The notes beneath the pieces are model-generated. The model made no database searches. It saw nothing but the letters and a program-made list of their open reading frames with translations, and had not been told where the DNA came from. Below are positions 34,588 through 47,056 of a stretch of 64,000 bases of DNA, piece by piece (the stretch's first letter is position 1; each line of letters opens with the position of its first letter). The position numbers and the translations under genes are program-made. Origin of the DNA: Verrucomicrobia bacterium LW23 (GTDB lineage: Bacteria > Verrucomicrobiota > Verrucomicrobiia > Methylacidiphilales > UBA1321); contig QAZA01000045.1 of the NCBI GenBank assembly GCA_003054695.1, positions 248,001 to 312,000 of the forward strand. Reading direction: 5' to 3'.

Positions 34588-36666
34588 CTACGCCGGCCTG
34601 CCTTGCGCAGGCGGCGGTGCGGCGGCGACGGTAGAGGGGGCGGCGCGGCGCAGCTCGTCCTCGTAACTGCGCCAGGCCTCGAAGGGGAAGAGGCCGATGA
34701 ACATGATGGCGAGTTGGCTGGCGTCGAAGGCGAGGAGCCAGAACAATGCGCTGTCCATAAAGCCGTAGCTGTGCAGGCCAATGCCCAGCATGTTGGTGCC
34801 AAACCAGGAGAACGCCGTGATGATGTTGCCGCCCACGGCCAGCACGGCCAGGCCGCGCTCGCGCACCATGCCGCCCCAGCGGGCGTGGAGGATCATCGCG
34901 TTCCACAGCACAATCATCAGCGCGCCGTTTTCCTTCGGGTCCCAGCCCCAGAAGCGGCCCCACGACTGGTCCGCCCAAATGCCGCCCAGCACGGTGCCGA
35001 CGAAGCTGAAGAGTGTGGCGAAGCAGATGGTCCCGTAGATCATGCCGGCCATGCGTTTGCGCGCCGGTTCGTTAAGCGTGCGCGTAAACACGCCGCGAAT
35101 GATGTAGAACACCGCCAGCAACCCCGCCAGGAAGGTGGCGCTGTAGCCGATGGTGACGGTGACGACGTGCGTGGCGAGCCAGAAATTGGTATCCAGCACC
35201 GCCTGCAGCATAATCATCGTATCGCCGTCCAGGCTAAGGAAATGCGCGACGGAAAGGGTGAAGAAGCCGATCATGGCCGAGGCCGCCGCGCCGATGCCAT
35301 CGCGCGAGGTCATCTCGATAAACAGGCCGATGATAATCGTAAACCAGCCGATAAAGATGGCCGATGAGTACAGATTGGTAACCGGCGGCCGCCCCTGCAG
35401 GTACATGCGCGCCACCAGCCCCAGCGTGTGCACGGCAAAGGTGATACCCAGCAGCCACACGGCCGAGCGCCGCAGCGGCTCACTCCAGCCCAGCCAGGAG
35501 AAGGCCGCGAGGAGGAACGCCGCGGTGTACAAAATCATGCACAGGTAGAACGGTGCCAGCTGGTTAAAGCGCTGCTCCCAGCGGGCCTTGGCCATCACGT
35601 CGGGAAATTTCTTCTCCACCGTGGCGCTTAGCGTGGCCACGCCGGCGTTGAACGCGGCGGAGTCCTGCCGCTTCCAGGCGTCCAGCACGTCGGCCCAGCC
35701 CTGCGCGGCGGGGTGGATGGCGCTGAGCAGCGGTGTGTCCTCGGTAAGGCTGGTGCCGATGGTGCGCCAGTGGTCGGCGGGGATGGTGGCGCCCTCCGCC
35801 ACGGGCCAGGCGATGCCGAGCTTGCTGGTTTGCGCCATGCTGTCAAAGCGCGCGATAAACTGCATGAGGGCGTTGAACGCGGCTTCGTCGTACGGTTTGC
35901 CCTCCTTTTTGGCGGCGGCGGCCGCAAGGCCCATGGGCAGGACCTGCACGTAGGCGTCGAGCTCGCGCTTGAAGCCGGGGCTGTCCTCGGGCACGATGCC
36001 GTTCTTGAGCTGCTGGTAGAGAAAGACGACTTTGTATAGCATCTCAATGTCGCGCTCCAGCGGGCTCAGCTGGATCTCGCTGGACTGCTTGCCGCGGTCC
36101 GTCTCTTTTTTGCGAAACTCCGCCACCTTGGCGTTCTCGTTGTCGATTGTCTTGAGGAACGGCTTTAAGTCGTTGAAGGAGAAATGCTTGACGCCCGTCT
36201 GCTGCGTCCAGCCAAACAGGCCGAGGATGTCCGGATTGTTGATGCGGAAGAGTTTGAAGTCGTTCGCCGTTTCCTGGCGCGCCATCACGTCAAACAGCCA
36301 CTCGGCGGGGTGCAGCGTGCGGGCTTTGGCACCGGTGGTGTCGCCGGCCGGCGGCTTGTGAGTGTAAAGCTGGCGGCCGGACATGGCCACCAGGGCAAAG
36401 CGCGAGACGCTGTCGACAGGCTTGAACCGTCCATCCACCAGAATAGGCAGTGCGCCCGCCGCGTTGAGGTGAAAGGCCTCGCCGCCCGCCGCCGGCGCCG
36501 TCTCGCGCGCGAGGGGGATGCACGACACGATGTAGGCCAGCGCCAACGCGGCTACCACAATCGGCAGCCAGGTTGCGAAGGAGGCGCTTTCGGAGTGATT
36601 CCGCATGGGCGAATCCTGCGCGCCAGGCGGCGTGGTTTCGGGCGGATGGGTTTCAGAGGAGGACAT
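34588..36666 (-). CDS. ccsA: System II cytochrome c biogenesis protein CcsA/ResC
   Basis: 692 residues from ATG. After a polar N-terminus and one membrane span (about residues 33-52) comes a large periplasmic-type domain to about residue 390 that ordinary CcsA proteins (about 300-390 residues) lack. The C-terminal ~300 residues contain the multi-span CcsA core with PPVTNLYSSAIFIGW and the haem-handling tryptophan-rich motif WGRFWGWDPKENGALMIVLW. With ResB encoded just upstream on the same strand it would form the CcsBA haem delivery and ligation complex. The extended N-terminal region is also seen in Bacteroidetes-type proteins, as far as I recall; its function is unclear. Confidence 0.88.
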   Translation of the reverse strand: MSSSETHPPETTPPGAQDSPMRNHSESASFATWLPIVVAALALAYIVSCIPLARETAPAAGGEAFHLNAAGALPILVDGRFKPVDSVSRFALVAMSGRQLYTHKPPAGDTTGAKARTLHPAEWLFDVMARQETANDFKLFRINNPDILGLFGWTQQTGVKHFSFNDLKPFLKTIDNENAKVAEFRKKETDRGKQSSEIQLSPLERDIEMLYKVVFLYQQLKNGIVPEDSPGFKRELDAYVQVLPMGLAAAAAKKEGKPYDEAAFNALMQFIARFDSMAQTSKLGIAWPVAEGATIPADHWRTIGTSLTEDTPLLSAIHPAAQGWADVLDAWKRQDSAAFNAGVATLSATVEKKFPDVMAKARWEQRFNQLAPFYLCMILYTAAFLLAAFSWLGWSEPLRRSAVWLLGITFAVHTLGLVARMYLQGRPPVTNLYSSAIFIGWFTIIIGLFIEMTSRDGIGAAASAMIGFFTLSVAHFLSLDGDTMIMLQAVLDTNFWLATHVVTVTIGYSATFLAGLLAVFYIIRGVFTRTLNEPARKRMAGMIYGTICFATLFSFVGTVLGGIWADQSWGRFWGWDPKENGALMIVLWNAMILHARWGGMVRERGLAVLAVGGNIITAFSWFGTNMLGIGLHSYGFMDSALFWLLAFDASQLAIMFIGLFPFEAWRSYEDELRRAAPSTVAAAPPPAQGRPA

Positions 36667-36713
36667 GGGCAGATATCGGAAAGATGAGAGCGGGGAAAGG
36701 CCGGCTGGAGCCG

Positions 36714-36907
36714 TGAGTCAAAAACAAGCAATATTAGTTATGCTCAGTTCCGCCCCTTTGTGTCTTCGTGTCTTTGTGGTTAAATTATCCCCCTCCGCCA
36801 CTCTGCAGAAATGGGATAGGGGATAATTTAACCACAAAGACACGAAGACACAAAGGGGCGGAGGGGAGGTGGTGGGTTGTAGGTTAATGATGTTTACTTT
36901 TGACTCA
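36714..36907. repeat. 194-bp inverted-repeat element in the resB-ccsA gap
   Basis: The inner arms, 36750-36792 and 36819-36861, are 43 bp long and perfectly complementary; each contains TTTAACCACAAAGACACGAA or its complement. Outer ends TGAGTCAAAA (36714-36723) and TTTTGACTCA (36898-36907) also pair perfectly. The interior between inner arms is 26 bp. The core sequence is shared with 50946-50980 and 52121-52378. It occupies most of the 341-bp gap, where nothing else was seen. Confidence 0.75.
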
Positions 36908-37007
36908 GGAGACTAAAGCCGTGTGAAAGCGGGTGGCGCCTGGGTGCGACGTTCTTAGAAGCTTGTCGAGGTTCCATGAGTTTGACGGTGCACACATGGG
37001 AAACCTG

Positions 37008-38453
37008 CTAGCGCGCTACGAGCGACGAAGCCTGTGTGGAAGGCTTTGCGGTGGAAAAGGTTGCCGACGTCGCTGAGGTTGTCGCCGGGCCGGCATCTGC
37101 GGTCGTCGCCCCCCGGCCGCCGCGCCCCGCGAGAAAGCGCGAGAGGTGGGTGCCGAATTGCAGGAGCATGCCCACGGTCATCATCGCGCAGGAGATGTAG
37201 GGGAGCAGCCAGTTGGGATTGCGCACCACTTGCAGGATGGAGGTGGTTTCCTGGTTGCTGACGCTGTTTTGATAAAACGTTTCGCCCATGTAGCGGAGCG
37301 GGTTGTTCATGTATATCAGCACGCTGCGGTCCTCCGCGTGGTGCTCCGGATTCACAATCCGCACTGTGCTGGCAAAGTTTTTGGGAATGTCGGTGCCTGG
37401 ATAGCGGTCGTAGGTAAATTTCGTCAGCGTCATGGAGTACGGCTTGTAATAGCGCCGCGCGCGCATGGAGAGCTTAAACGTTTTGTCGCCTATCTTCACG
37501 TCCTGGCTCAGCAGGCCATCCGCCACAAACCAGGCGCCCAGGCGCGGCGCGGGGGCGTCGGCGTGCTGGCCGGCTGCCGCGGGGGGCAGCAGCTCAATCA
37601 CGGCGGCGGCACGGTTCGGGCGCTCGATGCGGTTGCTTTCGGGGATGGCGATCCAGCTCACGCGCTCGCCGATGCCATCCAGGCGCGGCACGCCGGGGGG
37701 CGAGGGCATGCCGGCCTCACGCATAGTCAGGCCCACATTTGTGTAGCTTTCCAGCACCCGCACGCGCACCGGCAGGCGCGGGTCGCTGATCATGGCTCCG
37801 CGCTGCAGCCGGCTTTGGGGGATGACGTAGGCGGTATCGGTGGAGGCGGTGGCGTCGGGGTTGGAGACATCGGTGAGCGCAAGTTCCGCCTGGCGATGGC
37901 TTTCCGTGTAATTCTTGCTCTGGTTCAGGTCCAGGGAAAGAAAGCTTTCCACCGAGAAGAGATCGGTCAGCAATCCCCCGGCCAGCATAACAATCAGGCC
38001 AAAGTGGGTCAGCCAGATGCCCAGCTTGCTTATGGAGAACCTGAAGCGGTAGAAGTGCGACGCGACCAGATTCGCAAGCAGCACAGTGCCAATGAGATAG
38101 CCACCCGGAAAGACAGGCAGCGAGAAGTCCGCGGGCTCCGGCTGCGGCGGCGTGGTGCGGCGCACAAGGCTGTCGATGATGGCGAGGAACGAGTCGACCG
38201 TGGGCGGCGTCCACATCACAAAAAAGCTTTGGAAGTAGTGGCGCAACGCCCCGTAGAGCCCCATGTCCACCTGCGCAATGGTGCCGACAAACACGAGCAC
38301 GGTAGCCAGGGCCAGGCACGCCACGGTAAGCTCCAGCGAGACAAGGAGACGAAACGCGCCGGCAGCCAGCGCGCGCACCCGCTGTGCCGGGCTCAGCGCC
38401 GGCCGCGACCGCGGGCGATCAGGGGATTGAGGGGAAGGAGAAGAGTCTGACAC
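37008..38453 (-). CDS. resB: Cytochrome c biogenesis protein ResB (Ccs1)
   Basis: 481 residues from a GTG start. Three N-terminal spans (LLVSLELTVACLALATVLVFVGT from about residue 37; FPGGYLIGTVLLANLVA; IWLTHFGLIVMLAGGLL), a large periplasmic domain (about residues 180-410) and a final span near residue 420 (ISCAMMTVGMLLQFGTHL) give the Ccs1 topology. HFGLIVMLAGG includes the conserved His of span 3. ResB pairs with CcsA in System II cytochrome c maturation. The last ~35 residues are a Thr/Ala-rich tail. It is upstream of ccsA on the same strand but separated by an inverted-repeat element. Confidence 0.87.
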   Translation of the reverse strand: MSDSSPSPQSPDRPRSRPALSPAQRVRALAAGAFRLLVSLELTVACLALATVLVFVGTIAQVDMGLYGALRHYFQSFFVMWTPPTVDSFLAIIDSLVRRTTPPQPEPADFSLPVFPGGYLIGTVLLANLVASHFYRFRFSISKLGIWLTHFGLIVMLAGGLLTDLFSVESFLSLDLNQSKNYTESHRQAELALTDVSNPDATASTDTAYVIPQSRLQRGAMISDPRLPVRVRVLESYTNVGLTMREAGMPSPPGVPRLDGIGERVSWIAIPESNRIERPNRAAAVIELLPPAAAGQHADAPAPRLGAWFVADGLLSQDVKIGDKTFKLSMRARRYYKPYSMTLTKFTYDRYPGTDIPKNFASTVRIVNPEHHAEDRSVLIYMNNPLRYMGETFYQNSVSNQETTSILQVVRNPNWLLPYISCAMMTVGMLLQFGTHLSRFLAGRGGRGATTADAGPATTSATSATFSTAKPSTQASSLVAR

Positions 38454-38809
38454 AAGCGAAAGGGGGCAGGGGTAGGCTAAATATGGGGAGGAAGGGCGTG
38501 GCGCGCCCTGTTAGGGCATGCGTCGGGGCACACTCCCTCCCTTTGCCGCAGAGAGTATGCACAGACAAGGGCACGCTACAGCCCGCCACTACGTTAGCCA
38601 CCTTATCGGATACCCCAAACTTTATTTTCGCCTTTGCGGTGGAAATAAGCACCGCAACTGCCCCTGCATGGCCCGCTACTGACACTGCCCGTCCCGCCGC
38701 CCCGCCGGCAAAACAACCCCATCGCGGGCAGCATCCCCCTGCGTTGCAGGGAGATACAACCCGCGCTGGGGCTGATAATCTGTTCCGGCTTTAGCCCGGC
38801 TGCCACCGT
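38454..38809. other. Intergenic region, no gene seen
   Basis: 356 bp between resB and the Gly/Tyr-rich protein gene. Short frames here have no plausible start or protein-like composition. It presumably contains the resB promoter, but no clear hexamer pair was found. Confidence 0.4.
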
Positions 38810-39148
38810 TTAGTAGCGGCAGCGGCGACCACCGTAACTGCCACGGTAACCGTAACCACCGCGGTATCCATAGCCGCCGCGATAGCAGTTATTGTAGCGG
38901 TAGGAGGCGCGGTACCCATAGTACGGGCGGGCGTATCCGCCATAGTAGCGAGATCCATAGCCGTAGTTGCGATAGCGAGGCGCGCACGCGTAGTCGTTAT
39001 AATACCGGGGGCCGGAGTAATAGCGAGGGCCACCGCAGTAGCCGCCGCCGCCTCCAAAGGAGATAACAATAGCGCCGGCCTGGGCCTGGGAAGGGGCAAA
39101 GGTGGCGAATGCGAGAACAGCCAGGATGACAGACAGAAACGTTTTCAT
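38810..39148 (-). CDS. Secreted Gly/Tyr/Arg-rich repeat protein
   Basis: 112 residues from ATG. MKTFLSVILAVLAFATFAPSQAQA is a clear signal peptide. The mature ~88 residues are mostly Gly, Tyr and Arg in short repeats (GGPRYYSGPRYYN; YRGGYGYRGGYGYRGSYGG) with four Cys. No enzyme motif is present. Similar compositions are found in structural, adhesive or shell-type proteins, and in many small verrucomicrobial and planctomycetal exported proteins. It is a real gene judging by signal peptide and codon use; its role is unknown, and it stands alone with large gaps on both sides. Confidence 0.75.
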   Translation of the reverse strand: MKTFLSVILAVLAFATFAPSQAQAGAIVISFGGGGGYCGGPRYYSGPRYYNDYACAPRYRNYGYGSRYYGGYARPYYGYRASYRYNNCYRGGYGYRGGYGYRGSYGGRRCRY

Positions 39149-39850
39149 AGGGTGGCGGTAGCAAAAAGTTAACTGGAGTTAACAGACGCGCAAGGGGGGA
39201 CATTCGCAGGGGACAGACGGGAGGCTCAGGAGAATCAGCTCTTCTTCAGGGAATTAGCGGCGTGGTATAGTTCAGACGATCGCCTGCGATTTACTTGCAG
39301 GATGCCGCTGACCAGCCCGGCGGCACCGCGAACGAGGACCAGTCGTCCGCTGCACCACTACCGTATTCATGCGATTAAGACGCCGCGCCGCGCGCCCTCC
39401 TTCAACAGATTTTTGGCTCGGCGTGCTGGCGAGATCAAAGATTGCGCCTAATTCTTTTATTATAAGGATGTTGCGATGCAGAATATTTTCATGCCGCAAC
39501 ACGCCCTTCCAGTTTTGCCCATGCGCTTACCTGAGCAACCAGCGGCTGCCAACTGGATAACCCAAGTTTAACCTAAACTCGGGCACATATGTTCCGAAAG
39601 GAACTGCCAAGAGAGGAGATGCCGGGCACCGTATGTATCGCTATCGTGATACTTTAAGATACACAATCTTGCCAAGGCTGAGTTTTTCTGTGCTGACAAC
39701 AGAAAAAAGGCTTGAAGTTTCTCGCCGCTAATCACAAGGTTTCCGGCTCTTTTCCACAAAATTGGCAGTGCGGTTCGTATCTTAGCGGTATTGCCGCCCG
39801 GAGCTGTTCCGCCAGGCGCCATTTTACCTCCTCCCCCTCCCTTTCCTTAC
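39149..39850. other. 700-bp intergenic stretch with small ORF and hairpins
   Basis: No long gene. It holds a possible 31-residue ORF (39476-39571), an inverted repeat over its stop codon (39561-39583, CCCAAGTTTA and TAAACTCGGG arms) and a hairpin at 39683-39707 (TTTTTCTGT/ACAGAAAAA). The T/A-rich composition around 39440-39720 contrasts with its GC-rich surroundings. A non-coding RNA or 5' leader of the acyltransferase gene is possible but unproven. Confidence 0.4.
39476..39571 (+). CDS. Possible 31-residue small protein or leader peptide
   Basis: ATG at 39476 is preceded by AAGGA with a 7-base spacer, one of the best ribosome-binding sites in the window. The product starts MQNIFMPQHALPVLPM and ends NWITQV; it is Pro/Gln-rich with no membrane span. 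An imperfect hairpin covers the stop codon, which would fit a leader or a terminated short transcript. No family is recognised; it may be chance. Confidence 0.25.
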   Translation: MQNIFMPQHALPVLPMRLPEQPAAANWITQV

Positions 39851-40801
39851 ATGAAAAAGCGTGCCCTCCTTTTGCCCGGCCAGTGCGCGGCACATCCCGG
39901 CATGGGGCATGATTTTTACCGCGAAAGCGCAGGCGCCCGCGCGGTGTTTGACAAGGCGGAGACCGCCCTCGACATCCCCCTGCGCAAGCTGTGCTTTGAG
40001 GGCCCGGCGGAGCGCCTGATAGCGCCGTCCGTAGGCCAGGCGGCCGCCTACACCACAAGCTGGGCTATACTCGAGGCGATTCGCGACATCGCCCCCGGCT
40101 TTGAGTTTGCGGCAGCGGCAGGCATTTCCTCCGGCGAGATTACCGCGTTTGCCCTGGCGGGCGGACTCTCCTTTCATGCCGGCCTCAGGCTCGCCCAGGC
40201 GCGCGGGGCGTTTATGCAGGATTGCGCGTACGCCCAGCCCGGGCAAGTCGCCTTTCTCCGCGTAGAGAACCACCAGCACGGCCGCGAGCTGGCCATCCAG
40301 ATGGGCCTGCAGGTGGCCGCCGTGCTCTCCCCCACCCGCATGGCGTTGGGCGGCAGTGTGCCGCGCATTGCCACCCTGCAGCGCGTGGCGGTCGATCGCG
40401 GTATGGAGATGCACGTGTACGACGCCCGCTTTGGCGCCGCCCACACCCCCATGATGCTGCCCGCCCAGGAGCACCTGCACCATCTCCTTGCCGGCATGGA
40501 GCTGTCCATGCCCAGCGTTCCCGTCATCAGCACCATCGCCGCCCGCCCCGCCCTGCGCCTGCAGGAAGTCCGCGAGGCGCTTATCTCCCAACTGTGCAAC
40601 ACGTTGCGCTGGGAGGAAACGGTGCGTTACCTGCTCTCCTGCGGCGTGGAGCAGTTCATCGAGCTCGGCGCCGGCCGCGAACTCACCGATCTCTGCGCCG
40701 AGATCTGCCCCGGGGTGGAGTGCATCTCCATCGCCACTTGGTCGGATTTGCAGCAAGCCCTCGCCGCAGGCAAAATCACCGCGGAACCCAGCCTGGTTTA
40801 G
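39851..40801 (+). CDS. fabD: FabD-type acyl carrier protein S-acyltransferase (malonyltransferase)
   Basis: 316 residues from the ATG at 39851; a TTG at 39791 would add a Pro-rich stretch and is unlikely. The alpha/beta acyltransferase fold is recognisable: LLPGQ at the start, nucleophile Ser93 in AGISSGEITAFALAGG (usual form GHSLGE), Arg118 in ARGAFMQ and His198 in AAHTPMM. The oxyanion motif is GQCAAHPGMG, not the common GQGSQ. It should load malonyl units on an ACP for fatty acid synthesis. As the only discrete acyltransferase in the window it is a candidate to serve the AT-less PKS in trans. It is isolated from acpP-fabF by 17 kb. Confidence 0.82.
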   Translation: MKKRALLLPGQCAAHPGMGHDFYRESAGARAVFDKAETALDIPLRKLCFEGPAERLIAPSVGQAAAYTTSWAILEAIRDIAPGFEFAAAAGISSGEITAFALAGGLSFHAGLRLAQARGAFMQDCAYAQPGQVAFLRVENHQHGRELAIQMGLQVAAVLSPTRMALGGSVPRIATLQRVAVDRGMEMHVYDARFGAAHTPMMLPAQEHLHHLLAGMELSMPSVPVISTIAARPALRLQEVREALISQLCNTLRWEETVRYLLSCGVEQFIELGAGRELTDLCAEICPGVECISIATWSDLQQALAAGKITAEPSLV

Positions 40802-40892
40802 GATTTCGGACGGTCACCATTCCGCGCTCCGCGGCCCCACGGATCGGCTGAACTTAGAGTATCCTTCAGCCAGCTTGTCGCGAGTCTGCCTA

Positions 40893-41003
40893 GCTCCGAG
40901 AACGGCTTGGCCGTTCTCGGAGCGCTCTGCCTCGGCAACGGCTTCGGGCTTAAGCCCTTCCAGAAACCCTTTCGCAAACGTCCCGCTCCGCCGTTCTCGG
41001 AGC
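40893..41003. repeat. Palindromic repeat between fabD-like gene and atpC
   Basis: Contains a 13-bp-arm palindrome at 40893-40923 (GCTCCGAGAACGG and CCGTTCTCGGAGC) and a second, shorter one at 40985-41003 (GCTCCGCCGTTCTCGGAGC). The upstream CTTGTCGCGA at 40874 matches the element at 20477-20634. It lies between convergent genes and could terminate both the fabD-like and the ATP synthase transcripts. Confidence 0.6.
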
Positions 41004-41009
41004 ATGGTC

Positions 41010-41417
41010 TTACTTGCGCTTGCGCTTGAGGGCGAGCTGGGCGCTGGCCTGGGCCAGGAGGGCCTGCTCGGCTTCGAGGTCTTCGCCTTCCAGCTTGCCC
41101 TGGGCGATGGCGTCTTCGGCGCGCTTGCGGGCGGCTTCGGCGGCGGCTTCGTCGATGTGGTCCGCCTCGGTGGCGAGGTCGGTCAGCACCTTGACATACG
41201 TGTTGGTGATTTCCACAAAGCCGGCGCCTACGGCCAGCGCCTTTTCGGAGCCGCCGGTGGTGTAGCGCAGCTCGCCCGCGACAATCTGGGTGACGAGGGC
41301 GGTGTGCTGCGGCAGCACTTCCATCTCGCCATCATGGGCGGGCAGGACGACGGCGTCGACCTGATCATCAAAGATAGGCTTGTCCGGTGTTACGATGCTG
41401 AGATGAAGCGTGGCCAT
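41010..41417 (-). CDS. atpC: F-type ATP synthase epsilon subunit
   Basis: 135 residues from ATG. The beta-sandwich N-terminal domain starts MATLHLSIVTPDKPIFDDQVDAVVLPAHDGEMEVLPQHTAL in pieces typical of the family (VTP, P-x-H-x-G/L-P-x-H). The C-terminal two helices (DEAAAEAARKRAEDAIAQ, EDLEAEQALLAQASAQLALK) form the regulatory part. It is the last gene of the atp operon; a 219-bp gap separates it from atpD, longer than usual. Confidence 0.95.
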   Translation of the reverse strand: MATLHLSIVTPDKPIFDDQVDAVVLPAHDGEMEVLPQHTALVTQIVAGELRYTTGGSEKALAVGAGFVEITNTYVKVLTDLATEADHIDEAAAEAARKRAEDAIAQGKLEGEDLEAEQALLAQASAQLALKRKRK

Positions 41418-41636
41418 GGGAGTGCTTGCGTGCGAGCGGGTTAAGAAAGCTGGGCTGCTGGGCTGTCAGAAAGAATACTGCGAAAAGCAACGCGCGGCAA
41501 CGGGCAGGCAGCGTAAGCCGGGCCACGTTGCCGCGCAGAGGAAACGGAAGTCGATGTTCGAAGTCCGAGGAGAAGCCGGAAGCAAAGCGTTGCGCTGCAC
41601 TCCCTTACAGAGCGCGCGTCCCGCTGCCTGGCTGGC

Positions 41637-44011
<2,375 letters not shown>

Positions 44012-44155
44012 AGGAAGTGAGGTGGCGGTCGGTCGGGCTGTCGGTTGCGGAAAGGAAAAGGGGAAAGTGCTTCGCTAAACCCCGGAGGTCAGTGCGATGG
44101 GATCCGGAGAGGTTCTCGCGGATCCCATCCCCCCACAGGGTGCAGCGTCACGCTG

Positions 44156-45682
<1,527 letters not shown>

Positions 45683-45764
45683 GGGTGTGGGTATCGGAGA
45701 AGGGTGGGAGACGTGTGGGAAAAGGGAGAGGAAAGGAGTCGAGTAAAGGGATGAAAATCAGGAA

Positions 45765-46160
45765 CTACGCGGAGATGGCCTGCGCCAGGCGGTCCAGCCG
45801 GGCCCGCAGGGAGCCGTCCCATACATCGCTGCCACGCTGGATGCGCAGGCCGCCGAGGAGGGCGGGATTGACTTTGTAGGCGGTGGCCAGGGAGTGGCCG
45901 AACTTCTTCTCCACCTCCGCAAAGATGGAGGCGCCCTTGTCCGGGAGCTCGACGGCGGACTCTACCGTGGTGGTGCGCTTGTGCACTTCAATCTCCACCA
46001 GCTTGCGGAAGCGCTCCAGAATCTGGATGTAGTTACGCGGCTTTTGGGCGGAGAGAATGTTGACGGTGGCGCGCACCTTGTCCTCGTCCAGCTTGCCCCC
46101 GGGGGTGCAGAGGAGGAAACACTTCTTGGCGGCCTGCCGGGCTTCGCGGTTGATTTTCAT
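45765..46160 (-). CDS. atpH: F-type ATP synthase delta subunit, short form
   Basis: 131 residues from ATG, against about 175-180 in most bacteria. The C-terminal signature is clear: VEKKFGHSLATAYKVNPALLGGLRIQRGSDVWDGSLRARLDRLAQAI. The shortening affects the N-terminal six-helix bundle that binds the alpha subunit. The gap to atpF (89 bp) does not contain a missing start in the same frame that I could find. Either the lineage has a compact delta subunit or the start is mis-placed; the former is likely given the gene position. Confidence 0.88.
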   Translation of the reverse strand: MKINREARQAAKKCFLLCTPGGKLDEDKVRATVNILSAQKPRNYIQILERFRKLVEIEVHKRTTTVESAVELPDKGASIFAEVEKKFGHSLATAYKVNPALLGGLRIQRGSDVWDGSLRARLDRLAQAISA

Positions 46161-46249
46161 GCGGTCGTCGTGGGAGAGGGGGAGAGGATCGGAATCGATG
46201 CCGGAGAGAAGAAGGAGGAGGAGAAGAAGCCTCAGGCTTCGCTTATCGC

Positions 46250-46825
46250 TTAGGAGGCGAGGCCTTCGAGGGTGGCCTGGTTGAGGCGGGTCTGATCCTC
46301 GGGGGTCAGCACGCGGCCGATGCCCTTTTCCGCAGTCTGGATCACCAGGCGGGAGATTTCCTTCTTCACGTCTTCAATCATCTTGGCGCGCTCCAGCTTG
46401 ATGGACTCGTGGCCCTTGGTCACGATGCCTTCCGCGGTGGCGATGGCTTCCTGCGTGCGCTTTTCGGTCTGCGCGGCGGCGGCCTTCTGGGCTTCGGCAA
46501 TGATTTCATTGGCCTGGTCGTTGGCCTTCTTGATGATGGCCAGGCGGGTGGCTTCGGCGTTCGCGAGCTCGGACTTGGCCTTCTCGGCGTTGGCCAGGCC
46601 TTCTTCAATCTTCTTTTTGCGCTCGTCCAGGATGGCGAGGATCGGCTGATAGGCAAACGCGCGGAGCACGCCGGCGACGATGAGGAACGCGATGAGCTGG
46701 GAGCCAAAGTGGGCCCAGTTGACGCCGAACTCGCGGAGAAGGGCGCCTACCTGGCCTTCACCAGCGGGTGCGGGTGCGGGGGCGGCGGCGGCAGCGGCTG
46801 CAAGGATGTTGAGCAGGTCGAACAT
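46250..46825 (-). CDS. atpF: F-type ATP synthase b subunit
   Basis: 191 residues from ATG. An Ala/Pro-rich periplasmic N-terminus precedes the single span (FGSQLIAFLIVAGVLRAFAYQPIL) and a long coiled-coil stalk (DERKKKIEEGLANAEKAKSELANAEA through EAQKAAAAQTEKRTQEA). The C-terminal MIEDVKKEISRLVIQTAEKGI is the delta-binding end. It serves as the peripheral stalk linking F0 and F1. A 231-bp non-coding gap separates it from atpE. Confidence 0.95.
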   Translation of the reverse strand: MFDLLNILAAAAAAAPAPAPAGEGQVGALLREFGVNWAHFGSQLIAFLIVAGVLRAFAYQPILAILDERKKKIEEGLANAEKAKSELANAEATRLAIIKKANDQANEIIAEAQKAAAAQTEKRTQEAIATAEGIVTKGHESIKLERAKMIEDVKKEISRLVIQTAEKGIGRVLTPEDQTRLNQATLEGLAS

Positions 46826-47056
46826 AACGTAAGGTGTTGTGTTGGAGAGGGAAAGTAAGCAGCCGCGTCAGAGGCCGGGTGAGAAAATGGTGTGGCAGTA
46901 AAGGGGGAGGCTATCGTGCAGTGGCACCCGGCCCAGGGGCTTAGGGTGCCGCCGTGCGGCGCGCGGTGGTGGGGACGGGTACTGCCAGGTGTCCCCGCCA
47001 GGCGCGCAGCCCGGCGGTTATACTGATAAAGTGAGCGAAAGTCTTCGCGTCGCTGC

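Noticed and set aside
34179-34634. Plus-strand frame across the tRNA-Ser gene
   Set aside because: It runs through a structured tRNA and into the ccsA 3' end; no protein-like features.
38810-39100. Short repeated units as a CRISPR array or minisatellite
   Set aside because: The repeats are codon-level GYR/GGY units in one reading frame after a signal peptide; there are no uniform spacers.
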